Below are positions 52,362 through 62,430 of a DNA stretch of 64,000 bases, piece by piece (position 1 is the first letter of the stretch; every line of letters starts with the position of its first letter). The position numbers and the translations under genes were made by a program. The DNA comes from CAZPHU01 sp964419255 (lineage in GTDB: Bacteria; Fibrobacterota; Chitinivibrionia; Chitinivibrionales; CAYFVL01): positions 5,063-69,062 of the forward strand of contig CAYQOU010000014.1 in NCBI GenBank assembly GCA_964419255.1, read 5' to 3'. The notes under the pieces were generated by a model. That model searched no databases. It was given only the letters and a program-made list of their open reading frames with translations, and was not told the DNA's origin.

Positions 52362-53450
52362 ATGCGCACTAGCATTATATACGCCACCAAAACACCGCTG
52401 CCTTACCCCAATGCCGCAAGCATCAATATTGTTCAAACCTGTCAAACTTTGGCACAGCTTGGTTATAATTCTGTTCTGTACAACGACTGGAAACCTTGGC
52501 GGTTAACCACACTATTTCACAATGTAAGAAAATATTATGGGATTGATCGCTTATCTTTTGATATTCATAGGGTTCCCCCTATCAGTACGGTATATTTTCA
52601 TGGTTTATACCATTTGGCTAGGAAAATGAATGCTATCGTTTTCACAAGGGATCTGAGCACCGCATCATACACTACTCATCGTGGTATTCCCACAATATTA
52701 GAGTTACATACGAGCAAAAACAATTCTAAAGATATTCTTGCATTACTTGAAAACTCTAATCTTATTAAGTTATTATTCATCTCTCAATCTCTTTACGATT
52801 CTTATGGATTAGATAACAATGATTGTAGGGTATCTGTGTATCATGATCCGGTTAATCCCTTACGGTTTTCTGACATTATCGTTCCTGATAAAACAAGTTG
52901 TGGTTACGTGGGCAGCTCTTTTCCAGGAAAGGGACTCCGTGAGATCGTAATTCCTTTAGCATTGAAAAACCCTGATATTGAATTCCACATTGCCGGAATA
53001 TCCAAACGCGATATTATAAAACACTCGAACAAAGATGTTGACCTTACCAATATAAATGCTTATGGTCGTATACAACCAAATAGAGTACCTCGCATTTTTA
53101 ACCGCTTCAATATAGCGCTTCTCCCAAACCAGCCCAATATTCATCTTCCAAATGGTACAGATATCGGTGCACACACTTCACCACTCAAACTTTTCGAATA
53201 CATGGCTGCGGGCAAAGCTATTGTCGCTTCCGACATACCGGTTTTGCGTGAAGTTCTCACGCATGAATACAATGCTCTTTTAATTAAACACAACCACTTA
53301 GATGGGTGGATTGAGGCGATTAAAAGACTAAAGACGGATGATAAATTGTTCAACAGAATCTCTGCTCAGGCAAAAAATGATGCTCTGAAATACTACTCTT
53401 TCGAATACCGTTATTCCGCAATTCTATCAGAGATCAGTATCCATCCATGA
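52362..53450 (+). CDS. GT4-like glycosyltransferase
   Basis: 362 residues with a GT-B/GT4 layout: N-terminal NAASINIVQTCQTLAQLGY, a middle CGYVGSSFPGKGLREIVIPL and the nucleotide-sugar-binding C-terminal SPLKLFEYMAAGKAIVASDI, where the conserved acidic residue is in LFEYM. Adds a sugar to the growing lipid-linked unit. The stop overlaps the next gene by 4 bp. No ribosome site is evident. Confidence 0.82.
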   Translation: MRTSIIYATKTPLPYPNAASINIVQTCQTLAQLGYNSVLYNDWKPWRLTTLFHNVRKYYGIDRLSFDIHRVPPISTVYFHGLYHLARKMNAIVFTRDLSTASYTTHRGIPTILELHTSKNNSKDILALLENSNLIKLLFISQSLYDSYGLDNNDCRVSVYHDPVNPLRFSDIIVPDKTSCGYVGSSFPGKGLREIVIPLALKNPDIEFHIAGISKRDIIKHSNKDVDLTNINAYGRIQPNRVPRIFNRFNIALLPNQPNIHLPNGTDIGAHTSPLKLFEYMAAGKAIVASDIPVLREVLTHEYNALLIKHNHLDGWIEAIKRLKTDDKLFNRISAQAKNDALKYYSFEYRYSAILSEISIHP

Positions 53451-54859
53451 TCAGGTATTTTTTGTTCCTTTCGATGTTTCTTTTGATCTATTCGCCAAAG
53501 ATTGCCGGCAGTCTTGACTCTCTTGCAGCTACTTGCTTTATCATTTCTTTATGGGCAGTCGTATCAAATAGCATCAGGAACCTAAAGATTACCCCCGTTA
53601 AACGAATAGTTTTCTATATTTCACTTTTTTTCATATTTTTCTTGTATTCCTATATCTTGCGCAGTTCCAATAATATAACAGACATGTACCAGCCATTGCG
53701 CTTTCTCAGATGTATTGTTAACACTGTGGGAGTGGCATCTTTATTGTCCTTATATGTTAAACATTATGAGAGTAATGCCGGCACTCGTTTGGTAAAGGAC
53801 CTATGGTTTTGTTTGTTATTCCACGCTGTTATCATTACAATAATGTTTCTTGTTCCGCCTGTAAATGAATTCATTATAATGCACGTCAGGAAAGTTGACC
53901 CTAACAGCGAACATTTTAAAACTCTTTTGGACGGCAATCGCATAGGGGGATTAACGGCATCCTGGGATGCGACATCCGGTATGCAATCCCTGGGTATAAT
54001 ACTTCTTCCGGCCTTTTGGGTAAAGGGATACAAGAATATTTTCATGGTGCTGGGTGTTATATTTTTCAGTCTCTTTTCGATGTTTCTTTCAGGAGCTACT
54101 GGATTTATAACTTTGGCTTTAAACACCTTTTTTATTACTTTTTTATGGCCCAACAGGGCTTTCAACGCTCAACATCACAGCCTTATTTTCAACATAAAGG
54201 CAGCTGGAAAACGTATTAACAGAACGATTAACATTAAATTTAACTTACTCCTGACGTTTCTTTTGACGATAATGATAATTTCATATGTAGTTATAAATAT
54301 ACTGCCTGGATTATCGCTTATGATTTCTGGTACTTCAATCGCGCGAACTACAAACATGTTTTTATCTGACACAGAATATGAACTTAAACACAACAACAAA
54401 CGAACGATTACCGCAAACCGCACAATAAAAACAATAATGGATATGTATTTTTTGCCTTCAGAAACAGATGTATTTTTGTTCGGTTTGGGAGGAAGCGGTA
54501 GAAAAGACAATGAATATTACATACCAGCCGATAATGGAATTATCTTAAACGTTCACAATCTGGGCATAATAATGTCATTGCTTCTATATTGCTTCATACT
54601 TTATGATTTGTGCGTCGCATTCAAATATCGCCACAAACTACCCCAAAAATCATTCATAACTCTTTTTGTTATGATAACCATTCTCCTTATAGACGCTAAA
54701 GTTCAGTACCTGATAGCTCGCAATTCTTTATCTATTATGTTAATTGCAGTTTTTACGATGTGGCATGAAATCGGCCTACTGAAATTCCAAAGAAGAAAAC
54801 AATTACAAAAGGATAAATATGAAAACAAAATCTGCAATCATTGTACCGAATTGCAGTGA
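53447..54859 (+). CDS. Wzy-like O-antigen polymerase
   Basis: 470-residue polytopic membrane protein with about ten or more hydrophobic segments and a long periplasmic loop around 260-350 (IARTTNMFLSDTEYELKHNN and following). In its place between flippase and glycosyltransferases it fits a Wzy-type polymerase joining repeat units; the sequence itself is poorly conserved, as is normal for the family. It overlaps the previous gene by 4 bp and the next by 41 bp. Confidence 0.7.
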   Translation: MIRYFLFLSMFLLIYSPKIAGSLDSLAATCFIISLWAVVSNSIRNLKITPVKRIVFYISLFFIFFLYSYILRSSNNITDMYQPLRFLRCIVNTVGVASLLSLYVKHYESNAGTRLVKDLWFCLLFHAVIITIMFLVPPVNEFIIMHVRKVDPNSEHFKTLLDGNRIGGLTASWDATSGMQSLGIILLPAFWVKGYKNIFMVLGVIFFSLFSMFLSGATGFITLALNTFFITFLWPNRAFNAQHHSLIFNIKAAGKRINRTINIKFNLLLTFLLTIMIISYVVINILPGLSLMISGTSIARTTNMFLSDTEYELKHNNKRTITANRTIKTIMDMYFLPSETDVFLFGLGGSGRKDNEYYIPADNGIILNVHNLGIIMSLLLYCFILYDLCVAFKYRHKLPQKSFITLFVMITILLIDAKVQYLIARNSLSIMLIAVFTMWHEIGLLKFQRRKQLQKDKYENKICNHCTELQ

Positions 54860-56150
54860 TTATAACCGTGGGGACCAGGCTCTTGTATGGGAGGCAGCGC
54901 ACCTTTTGCGTAACATATTCAAATGTATTGACATATATATTGTATCAAGTTTTTCTGTAAATGTTGCTAATGAGCAGAACCTGGAGTTTGGTCTTAATGT
55001 ATTACCGGGAATAATCAGGACACCCCGACGTTTTAAGGAAGGTAATGATTATATCACTGAGAATATAAGGACATTAATTATCCTTGCCCTAAACAGCATT
55101 TATGATTTTTTTTCCAGCCTTGCGGTTTTTTTGTTCGCCAACAACACTTCCTTATGCAACCTGTTTCTGAACAAACAACAGCACGCTACAATAGAGGCAT
55201 TCCGAAAGTCAGATTTTGTGGTCGTAAAGGGAGGTGGCTTTCTCCATACGTATGGGAAACTTAGGTCGATCTATTATATTTGGTACCAATTGTACTACCT
55301 CTATCTCGGATACAGACTTGGAAAACAAATTATAATTCTTCCGAATTCTTATGGCCCTTTCCATGGTCCTATCATAATAAAACTGCTTCTGAAACATATT
55401 TTGTGTAAATGTGCATTTATCTCTGCGCGAGAATCAATCTCTTCTGAGACAATTTCGAAAATACTTAACAGGCAAATCGAAGTGTTTCCAGATATGGCAT
55501 ACAATAAGAGAATAAGAAATTCGATTGATAAATCCGTACTTATCAAAAGTTATTCTATTCCGATCGATTCAAAACTCTGTGTCGGCATTACTTTGAGACC
55601 ATATCGTTTTCCTGCATCCTCTAACCCTCACTATTTATATGAAAAATACATCCGCTCTTTTGTTAATTTCACTAAACATCTCCGTAGTAACGATTTTTTT
55701 CCTGTTTTTATAGCACATGTTTTAGGCCCTAACAAACATGAAGACGATAGATATGCGATAAAAGAAGTTTTGAGCAGGCTCCACGGACTAGATTATGGGT
55801 ACATAGACATACCAGGAGACCACCTTGACCTTAAAGATATTTATAGCCACATGTCCTATGTAGTTGGCACGCGTTTTCACTCTATTATTTTCTCTCAATG
55901 TTGTAACATCCCCTCTATTGCAATATCATATGGTGGAAACAAGGGAAATGGTATTATGTCTGACATTGGTCTTTCAGAGTACACAATCAGAATCGAAGAT
56001 ATTACTTCTAAATCTCTATGTAGCAAGTTTGATTCGTTGGTTGAAAACACTCCAATTATAAAAAAACAGTTAAATGAATGGTTAAAGTCGGCACATAAGA
56101 GGCACGAAAGAATGGAACAAATAGTCAGGGATATTCTTAAGGATAAATGA
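54819..56150 (+). CDS. Polysaccharide pyruvyl transferase family protein (1)
   Basis: 443 residues. The start AIIVPNCSDYNRGDQALVWEAA is the family's N-terminal NxGD motif region, and FVVKGGGFLHTYGKL and VVGTRFHSIIFSQCCNIPSIA are the other conserved blocks. Members transfer pyruvate from phosphoenolpyruvate to sugars as ketals, or are related sugar-modifying enzymes. Its start lies 41 bp inside the end of wzy, with AAAGGA upstream. A second family member is at 60479. Confidence 0.85.
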   Translation: MKTKSAIIVPNCSDYNRGDQALVWEAAHLLRNIFKCIDIYIVSSFSVNVANEQNLEFGLNVLPGIIRTPRRFKEGNDYITENIRTLIILALNSIYDFFSSLAVFLFANNTSLCNLFLNKQQHATIEAFRKSDFVVVKGGGFLHTYGKLRSIYYIWYQLYYLYLGYRLGKQIIILPNSYGPFHGPIIIKLLLKHILCKCAFISARESISSETISKILNRQIEVFPDMAYNKRIRNSIDKSVLIKSYSIPIDSKLCVGITLRPYRFPASSNPHYLYEKYIRSFVNFTKHLRSNDFFPVFIAHVLGPNKHEDDRYAIKEVLSRLHGLDYGYIDIPGDHLDLKDIYSHMSYVVGTRFHSIIFSQCCNIPSIAISYGGNKGNGIMSDIGLSEYTIRIEDITSKSLCSKFDSLVENTPIIKKQLNEWLKSAHKRHERMEQIVRDILKDK

Positions 56151-56151
56151 T

Positions 56152-57342
56152 ATGACATTCGACACTTGCATTGTAACAATCCAAGGTAGGTTCGTTAATG
56201 TTAATGGCGTCCCTTCTTCTACTCACCTCACCTATGAAAAATTCTGGAAAAGGTATCTTGCTGTCTACAAACAGGTTGTAATAGTCGGTCGCCTTTTTGA
56301 CAATTCTTATTGTGATGCTTCAACCCTTAAGCCGGTTGAAGGTCCTGGAGTCACTTTTTATCCACTCCCTGCATACACTGGAGCAAAAGAATTATTATCA
56401 CAATACTCAAAAATTTCCAACCTGTTAAAAAACCTTTATAGTAGAGATGCTGTATACATATTAAGAGTCCCATGTATTGTTAGTATTTTGCTATCAAAAA
56501 TTTTAATTAAAAAGAAACACCCTTTTGCGGTTGAAGTAGTCGGTGACCCTTATGACTCTTTCGCACCGCAGGCTATCCGAACTCCATTAAGGCCACTTAT
56601 ACGTTTGTGGGCCACCCATATGATGCGGCACATTTGCCGGAAGGCTTCTGCATCCTCCTATGTCACGAAGAATTCTCTTCAAAATAGTTACCCCTGCAAA
56701 CCTGGCTGTTTTACCACCTACTATTCCAGTATTGATCTTCCCGATTATGCTTTTCTGGACAAACCTAAATTTTACGATAAAAAGGGGAAAGTCCTTATTT
56801 CTATCGGCACGATGTCACAACTATATAAAGGACATAAAACACTTATAGATGCTTTTTTATTGTGCATCAAAAATGGATTGGACTTGCGCCTTATTATAGT
56901 TGGTGACGGTAAATACAAACCATTTTTCCTTGAACACATAATAAAACATAACCTTTCCGATCGGATACATCTTACCGGCTTGCTGCCTTCGGGAAAACCT
57001 ATTTACGACATGTTAGATACTGCCGATCTCTTTGTTTTACCATCTTACCAGGAAGGATTACCACGCGTCATGCTCGAAGCAATGGCACGAGGAATGCCTT
57101 GCATTGGATCAAACGTAGGCGGGATTCCGGAACTTTTACCCAAGCAATACATGGTTTCACCCGGAAATTGCGAATCACTTGCCCAAAAAATCATAGACAT
57201 CGTAAACGATCCGGGTAGAATGAGTGAAATGTCTAAGCATAACCTATCTCAGGTTCAGGAGTATAGACGCCATGTTTTGACCAATAGAAGAAATCTTTTT
57301 TACACGTATCTCAAAGAGCATACCACCATTTCAATAAGGTAG
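56152..57342 (+). CDS. GT4 glycosyltransferase
   Basis: 396 residues, GT-B fold. The C-terminal half has VLISIGTMSQLYKGHKTLID, LTGLLPSGKPIYDMLDTADL and the donor-binding LPSYQEGLPRVMLEAMARG with GSNVGGIPELL. It starts 1 bp after the previous stop, with AAGGA about 9 nt ahead. Adds one sugar to the lipid-linked unit; the specificity is unknown. Confidence 0.88.
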   Translation: MTFDTCIVTIQGRFVNVNGVPSSTHLTYEKFWKRYLAVYKQVVIVGRLFDNSYCDASTLKPVEGPGVTFYPLPAYTGAKELLSQYSKISNLLKNLYSRDAVYILRVPCIVSILLSKILIKKKHPFAVEVVGDPYDSFAPQAIRTPLRPLIRLWATHMMRHICRKASASSYVTKNSLQNSYPCKPGCFTTYYSSIDLPDYAFLDKPKFYDKKGKVLISIGTMSQLYKGHKTLIDAFLLCIKNGLDLRLIIVGDGKYKPFFLEHIIKHNLSDRIHLTGLLPSGKPIYDMLDTADLFVLPSYQEGLPRVMLEAMARGMPCIGSNVGGIPELLPKQYMVSPGNCESLAQKIIDIVNDPGRMSEMSKHNLSQVQEYRRHVLTNRRNLFYTYLKEHTTISIR

Positions 57343-57388
57343 ATTTTCCAATCACTTAAACATTTTTGATTTTAGAGGAGCAAATGGT

Positions 57389-58537
57389 TTGAGAATTCTT
57401 ATTATAGGCGGACGATCACGTTCACTAATCACATTTAGAAAAGAGCTGATTTTGGAATTCCGCAAAGGTGGTCATGAAGTATTAGCATGTGCTGGTGAAT
57501 ACATGGCGGAAGTAAAAAATACTCTTTCCGGGTTAGGTGTCGGATACATTCCCATTAAAATATCAAGAGCCGGCACAAATCCATTTCAGGATATATCTTT
57601 ACTGTTTGAGCTGGTTACCATTTTCAAACAATACAAACCGGATATTGTATTTGCTTATACTATCAAGCCCATTGTATGGGGAAGCCTTGCAGCAAAGATT
57701 TCTTCTCGATGCAAGATTTTTTCCATGATTGAAGGGCTGGGTTATCCCTTTATGCCCGCCGATTCCATAAACCACTACATTTCGGCATTATTTGCCAGGT
57801 CATTATACCGTTTATGCTTAAGATTTAGTAAAAGAGTATTCTTTTTAAATCCGGATGATTTATCTCTATTTAACAAGAGTAATTTCATCAATAAAAAGAA
57901 AGCTATTTTACTTAATGGCATTGGTGTTAATAATAAAATTTACGATTTCCATAAAATTAAAGGCCCCTTGAAGAACGTCAGGTTTCTCATGGTTGGTCGC
58001 CTACTGCGAGATAAGGGTATATATGAGTACTTAAATACAGCTCGTGTTCTTCAAAACAGAAAGAACATCGCTTTTTCTTTAGCGGGCGCTGTAGACACAA
58101 ACCCCTCATCAATTAAGTGGTCTGATCTCAATAAATTTATTGAAGACGGCAGTATCGAGTATTTGGGATTCATAAATGACATTAAATATGTTTATGTTAA
58201 TTGTGATGTATATGTTTTACCATCCTATCGCGAAGGTACTCCACGTACGGTATTGGAGGCGATGGCAACAGGCAGAGCTATCATCACTACTGACGCGCCG
58301 GGTTGCAGAGAAACGATTAATCTGACGGATGCAAAAACATTTGGCTCACTTGTTTTAGGCAAAAATGGCATCCTAATACCCGCCAGAAATACAGACGCTT
58401 TGGTCCATGCCGTAAATTTTTTAGTAAGATCCCCTGATTTAATTAAAAGAATGGGTGAGGAAAGCAGGAAATATGCAGTACAACGATATGACATTCACAA
58501 GGTAAATAAATGCATTTTGGAATCGATGGGCATTTAG
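57389..58537 (+). CDS. GT4 glycosyltransferase, TTG start
   Basis: 382 residues with the CapM/PglA-like GT4 layout: RILIIGGRSRSLITFRKEL, FSMIEGLGYPFMPAD, LMVGRLLRDKGIYEYLN and the donor site LPSYREGTPRTVLEAMATG. The start is TTG at 57389, which has AGAGGAG 8 nt upstream; the nearby ATG at 57384 opens a frame that stops at once. Last plus-strand gene of this half of the locus, convergent with the aminotransferase at 58663. Confidence 0.87.
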   Translation: MRILIIGGRSRSLITFRKELILEFRKGGHEVLACAGEYMAEVKNTLSGLGVGYIPIKISRAGTNPFQDISLLFELVTIFKQYKPDIVFAYTIKPIVWGSLAAKISSRCKIFSMIEGLGYPFMPADSINHYISALFARSLYRLCLRFSKRVFFLNPDDLSLFNKSNFINKKKAILLNGIGVNNKIYDFHKIKGPLKNVRFLMVGRLLRDKGIYEYLNTARVLQNRKNIAFSLAGAVDTNPSSIKWSDLNKFIEDGSIEYLGFINDIKYVYVNCDVYVLPSYREGTPRTVLEAMATGRAIITTDAPGCRETINLTDAKTFGSLVLGKNGILIPARNTDALVHAVNFLVRSPDLIKRMGEESRKYAVQRYDIHKVNKCILESMGI

Positions 58538-58662
58538 GATACTAGCGCGCGTAATATCCTTCTGCCGGCTTTTCCGATGCCCCTGCTATGAATACTAACT
58601 TTTTCTTTACTTTTTATCGTCTCAATATATTTTACACTTCATTTAAACTTAAATATTAATGT

Positions 58663-59805
58663 TTATCTTCTTCTGTACAATGCAGAAACAATACAATCAC
58701 AAATTCTTTCAACATCTTTGCTTGTTAAATCAGTTCCAGATGGAAGACATATGCCGGTCCGGAAGAGATTTTCTGAAACACCATTTATGTATGCAGGCGC
58801 ACTTTTGTATATTGGCTGCAAATGCATTGGATTCCAAATCGGCCGACTCTCAATATTGTTTCTTTCCAAGGCAATACGCAACTCCTCTGTTGTAACTTCT
58901 GTACGTTTATCATCGACAATAATGCAGGTAAGCCAGCAGTTTGATCTTTCGAGTTTATTCTCAGGAATAAACTCGATTTCCGGAAAACCAGTTAAATATT
59001 CTTTGTACCAATTCCTTATTTTTTGTTTTTTCCGTATTTTTTCTTCTATGACTTCAAGCTGGCCTAAACCAATAGCCGCGAGCACATTGCTCATCCTGTA
59101 ATTATAGCCAAGGACGGAATGGTGATAGTATGGATAATGGTCTCTTGCTTGAGTTGAGAGAAAACGAGCCTTATCGATATCTTCACTTTTCTTTCCTACC
59201 AGCATGCCGCCACCACCAGTCGTTATAATCTTGTTTCCATTAAACGAATATACTCCCAAATCCGAAAAAGTGCCGCTGTGCCTACTCTTGTAGATAGTTC
59301 CTAATGATTCTGCTGCATCTTCAATAACTGATATATCGTATTTTTTGCAAATTTCTGTAACCTCCTCAACATCTGCACAGTTCCCATAGAGGTGGACCAA
59401 AATACATGCTTTGGGTTTTTTTCCTATTTTAATTCTTTCTTTTATAGCCTTTTCTAAAAGATCAGGATCCATATTCCATGTTTTAGTATCACTGTCTACA
59501 AAAACAGGAGTAGCCCCACAGTATGATATTGGAAACGCAGAGCCCGCAAATGTCAATGTTGAACAAAAGACTTCATCTCCGGATTTTACCTCTGCCAAAA
59601 TTAGTGCCATATGTATAGCAGCAGTTCCTGATGTCAGGGCCACCGCATGCGAAGCCCCCGTATAAGCGCATATTCCTTTTTCAAACGCGGTCAAGTCCGT
59701 TCCCACGGGTGCGATCCAGTTTGACTGAAATACTTTCTTCACATTTTCCAACTCGGCACCATACATGTGCGGAGGAGATAAATAAATTCTTCTCGATTCA
59801 TTCAT
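58663..59805 (-). CDS. PglE-like nucleotide-sugar aminotransferase
   Basis: 380-residue DegT/DnrJ family PLP enzyme. ALTSGTAAIHMALIL, VIEDAAESLGTIYKSRHSG and the PLP-lysine motif VYSFNGNKIITTGGGGM place it near PglE/WbpE-type aminotransferases acting on UDP-4-keto-6-deoxy-GlcNAc. It follows the PglC-like sugar transferase gene with a 4-bp overlap, and a PglF-like dehydratase gene lies at the right edge, so a bacillosamine-type sugar is a reasonable guess. Confidence 0.88.
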   Translation of the reverse strand: MNESRRIYLSPPHMYGAELENVKKVFQSNWIAPVGTDLTAFEKGICAYTGASHAVALTSGTAAIHMALILAEVKSGDEVFCSTLTFAGSAFPISYCGATPVFVDSDTKTWNMDPDLLEKAIKERIKIGKKPKACILVHLYGNCADVEEVTEICKKYDISVIEDAAESLGTIYKSRHSGTFSDLGVYSFNGNKIITTGGGGMLVGKKSEDIDKARFLSTQARDHYPYYHHSVLGYNYRMSNVLAAIGLGQLEVIEEKIRKKQKIRNWYKEYLTGFPEIEFIPENKLERSNCWLTCIIVDDKRTEVTTEELRIALERNNIESRPIWNPMHLQPIYKSAPAYINGVSENLFRTGICLPSGTDLTSKDVERICDCIVSALYRRR

Positions 59806-60482
59806 TCCTTTTCATCTTTCATGAACCCGTTTGACGAACTTTCCTTACCATGCCCGACATCCGTGAACAAATCTCCTTTGTGCTTGCTTATTTCATCCGG
59901 ACTTGTAAAACCCACCTGCCTTGTATCAAAAACGACGAAAAATGTTTTTAAAACAATAAAAACATCTCTTACAAAAGAGATGGTTTTGACATAATCGACA
60001 TCCAATTCTATTTTCTTTTCCCATGTCAAAGTATTTCTTCCACTCACCTGCGCCAGGCCGGTTAACCCCGGCCTTACAGTCAATCGCTGCATCTGATATG
60101 CATTATATTTTTCGATTTGGTATGGCAATGTCGGCCTTGGACCAACTATTGACATATCTCCTTTTACAATATTAAATAGCTGCGGCAACTCATCCAAACT
60201 TGCTTTTCGCAAAAAATGCCCGACTTTGGTTATACGATCGTAATTATCCATCTCCGTGCCGTCTTCATTGTAGCTTTCTTCAAATATAAGCATGGTTCTG
60301 AACTTTACAATGTCAAATTCTTTTCCATTTTTTCCAGCTCTTTTCTGAGTAAATAACACCGGCCCGTTTGAGTTGATTTTAATTGCACATGCAATGATCA
60401 AAAAAACCGGCGATAAAACCACAATACTCAAAATGCCAAATAGCGCATCAAGTGTTCTTTTTAAATACTCACGATATATCAC
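59802..60482 (-). CDS. PglC/WcaJ-type initiating sugar-phosphate transferase
   Basis: 226-residue membrane-bound enzyme that moves a sugar phosphate from UDP-sugar to undecaprenyl phosphate, starting repeat-unit synthesis. N-terminal membrane segment LFGILSIVVLSPVFLIIACA, then KRAGKNGKEFDIVKFRTM, SLDELPQLFNIVKGDMSIVGPRP and PGLTGLAQVSGRNTLTW, the full family signature. The short PglC-like form, without the extra N-terminal region of WcaJ. 4-bp overlaps on both sides. Confidence 0.93.
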   Translation of the reverse strand: MIYREYLKRTLDALFGILSIVVLSPVFLIIACAIKINSNGPVLFTQKRAGKNGKEFDIVKFRTMLIFEESYNEDGTEMDNYDRITKVGHFLRKASLDELPQLFNIVKGDMSIVGPRPTLPYQIEKYNAYQMQRLTVRPGLTGLAQVSGRNTLTWEKKIELDVDYVKTISFVRDVFIVLKTFFVVFDTRQVGFTSPDEISKHKGDLFTDVGHGKESSSNGFMKDEKE

Positions 60483-61738
60483 ACAAACGCCTCTCTTCGT
60501 AAGCGCATCTCTTTAAAAAACGCATTTCGCTTTTCTTCCAGATATTTGAAGTTTTCTGCGAAACGGGCACCAAAATTCTCTTGTTGTTTAAAAATGATCT
60601 TTTCGTAGTTTTTCGAAACAAAACTCAGTGCTTCCAGATAATCGAATCGTAAGTACTGGCTCTCGTCGAAATACATACCGCTGAACAGCTCTTTCAACAA
60701 TCCGTAGTTTTTATTGTAGTAATAGCGTTTGTCACCCAAAACACTTCTCAGTACACTCACGACAGGCGTCCTGCTAAACATCGCAAGCACCAATGCATGG
60801 TATCTGCTACATATTACCAATCGGGCACTGCTTACAATTGAAATTGCATCCTCCATCTGCAGATATCCTTTTTCCGTAATATCAACCATCTGAATATTGC
60901 TTGACTTGCTCTGCAGATAGTTGCCTTGCTCCACTCCCCCGTGATTCAGATTGAAAGGTAAAAAAACGATACCCGTGTGGTATGTCTTGTGCATCATTTC
61001 GGCAAAAGACACAAACGCCTCAGTATGTTCCTCAATAAAGGGCAGGGGAAGATATGTTTCCAACACTATATAGTCTTCAAACCCGTGTTTACCGGCAGCT
61101 TTTCTTTCTATGATTTCACTATTTATCGATAAAAGGTCATCAGGTAAATATCCAATTTTTTCTTGTTCGATGCCCAGCTGTCTCAGCCACATTGGAGAAT
61201 ATAGTTTGTCTCTGCAATTATAGATTACATTGTTTAGAAGATTGAATAATCCGGCAAACAGCTGCGCGTCCTCCTTATAGGGACCGAAACTGTTGCCGGT
61301 AAAAACGATCTGCTTTCCCATCCTTTGCGCGATTAAAACAGGGACAATTATGCATACAAGTCTCTCTATCCGATGCGGCATGCTCCACAGACTATTAAAG
61401 TATCCTCCTCCACTAACTATTAATATGTCAAAGTTTTGCATCTTCTCAGCCAAAATGTCGTAATTTCTCACAAACGACAGCATTTCGGGAGGTGTGATTA
61501 CATAGTCCTGCCTTGCTATCTCTTTTATTGAGGCATCCAACTCCACATCGATAATATCTGCATCGAACTGGGATAAATAATCCTCCCGAATCTTCTTCAG
61601 AAACTTTCCCTCATATGAGAATAGACCAACTCCTCGGACACCCAGGTCATAAATGTTATTTACAAGCATCGCGTAATCGCCAAAATTTATATCTGCAAAT
61701 GGCCCCGTGAATGCCGCTTTTTTGTCTTTTTTAGTCAT
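60479..61738 (-). CDS. Polysaccharide pyruvyl transferase family protein (2)
   Basis: 419 residues. AAFTGPFADINFGDYAMLVN is the N-terminal block (with NxGD-like NFGDYA), ILIVSGGGYFNSLWSMPHR and LVICSRYHALVLAMFSRTPVVS the later ones. The protein differs clearly from the member at 54819. It overlaps the sugar transferase gene by 4 bp and starts 8 bp after the HAD gene, suggesting a modification module with the HAD and ATP-grasp proteins. Confidence 0.82.
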   Translation of the reverse strand: MTKKDKKAAFTGPFADINFGDYAMLVNNIYDLGVRGVGLFSYEGKFLKKIREDYLSQFDADIIDVELDASIKEIARQDYVITPPEMLSFVRNYDILAEKMQNFDILIVSGGGYFNSLWSMPHRIERLVCIIVPVLIAQRMGKQIVFTGNSFGPYKEDAQLFAGLFNLLNNVIYNCRDKLYSPMWLRQLGIEQEKIGYLPDDLLSINSEIIERKAAGKHGFEDYIVLETYLPLPFIEEHTEAFVSFAEMMHKTYHTGIVFLPFNLNHGGVEQGNYLQSKSSNIQMVDITEKGYLQMEDAISIVSSARLVICSRYHALVLAMFSRTPVVSVLRSVLGDKRYYYNKNYGLLKELFSGMYFDESQYLRFDYLEALSFVSKNYEKIIFKQQENFGARFAENFKYLEEKRNAFFKEMRLRREAFV

Positions 61739-61746
61739 ACCTTCGT

Positions 61747-62430
61747 CTAACTATCCTTTTTAACAATAGTCACTATCTCATGCAGATCTTCTATCGCAAA
61801 ATCCTCTCTTTTCCCCTTGAAATACTCCGCTTCACTGTATACACTATTTTTCCGATAAATCCTCATTGTTCTTATGGGTAGTATTTCCGATATATAAAAA
61901 TCCTTGCAGGGATTGTCTCCAACATATAAAAGATGATCGTAATCCACATCCATTTTCTCTCGCATGTATTCAAATGGTTTTGGATGCGGCTTCCAGAAGT
62001 CTTTTCCAAACTCATCCGTATATACGATTTCTTTGAAATATTTGTGCGCCCCGATTGCCATTACTTTCCTTTTTTGACTTTCTAGATAACCGTCCGTTAG
62101 TATTCCTGTGCTCACATTTATTGATGCAAGCCCATCGAGACACGGCAACACATCGGGGAAAAAGTGTATCGACGGATTATGATTCCGGTAGTTAATAACC
62201 AATTGCCTGATCACATTATCATCATAGGGACAGGAATAATAATCCAATAAGCGGTTGAATACATTTAGTGAGTTTTCGCGAAACAGCTTCATCATAGTTT
62301 CATATATTCTTTGCCTGGAATCATCCAATTTACAACTCAACTCTCCTGCTATGAAACGGTATCCACTCTTGACATATTCTTTTTCGGCAAATAAAGTGTC
62401 GTCTAGATCAAATATGACACCTTTAATCAT
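61747..62430 (-). CDS. HAD-superfamily hydrolase
   Basis: 227-residue HAD phosphatase: motif I GVIFDLDDTLFAEKEYV with the nucleophile Asp, motif II in GILTDG, and motif III/IV KPHPKPFEYMREK...YVGDNPCKDF. It resembles small-molecule phosphatases of the Gph/YjjG type. It overlaps the ATP-grasp gene by 4 bp, so it may act on the same intermediate. Substrate unknown. Confidence 0.88.
   Translation of the reverse strand: MIKGVIFDLDDTLFAEKEYVKSGYRFIAGELSCKLDDSRQRIYETMMKLFRENSLNVFNRLLDYYSCPYDDNVIRQLVINYRNHNPSIHFFPDVLPCLDGLASINVSTGILTDGYLESQKRKVMAIGAHKYFKEIVYTDEFGKDFWKPHPKPFEYMREKMDVDYDHLLYVGDNPCKDFYISEILPIRTMRIYRKNSVYSEAEYFKGKREDFAIEDLHEIVTIVKKDS

Noticed and set aside
58538..58662. Terminator between the convergent GT4 and aminotransferase genes
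   Set aside because: A GGATA...TATCC stem around AGCGCGCG exists but the tail is weak and pairing is imperfect, so it was not listed.
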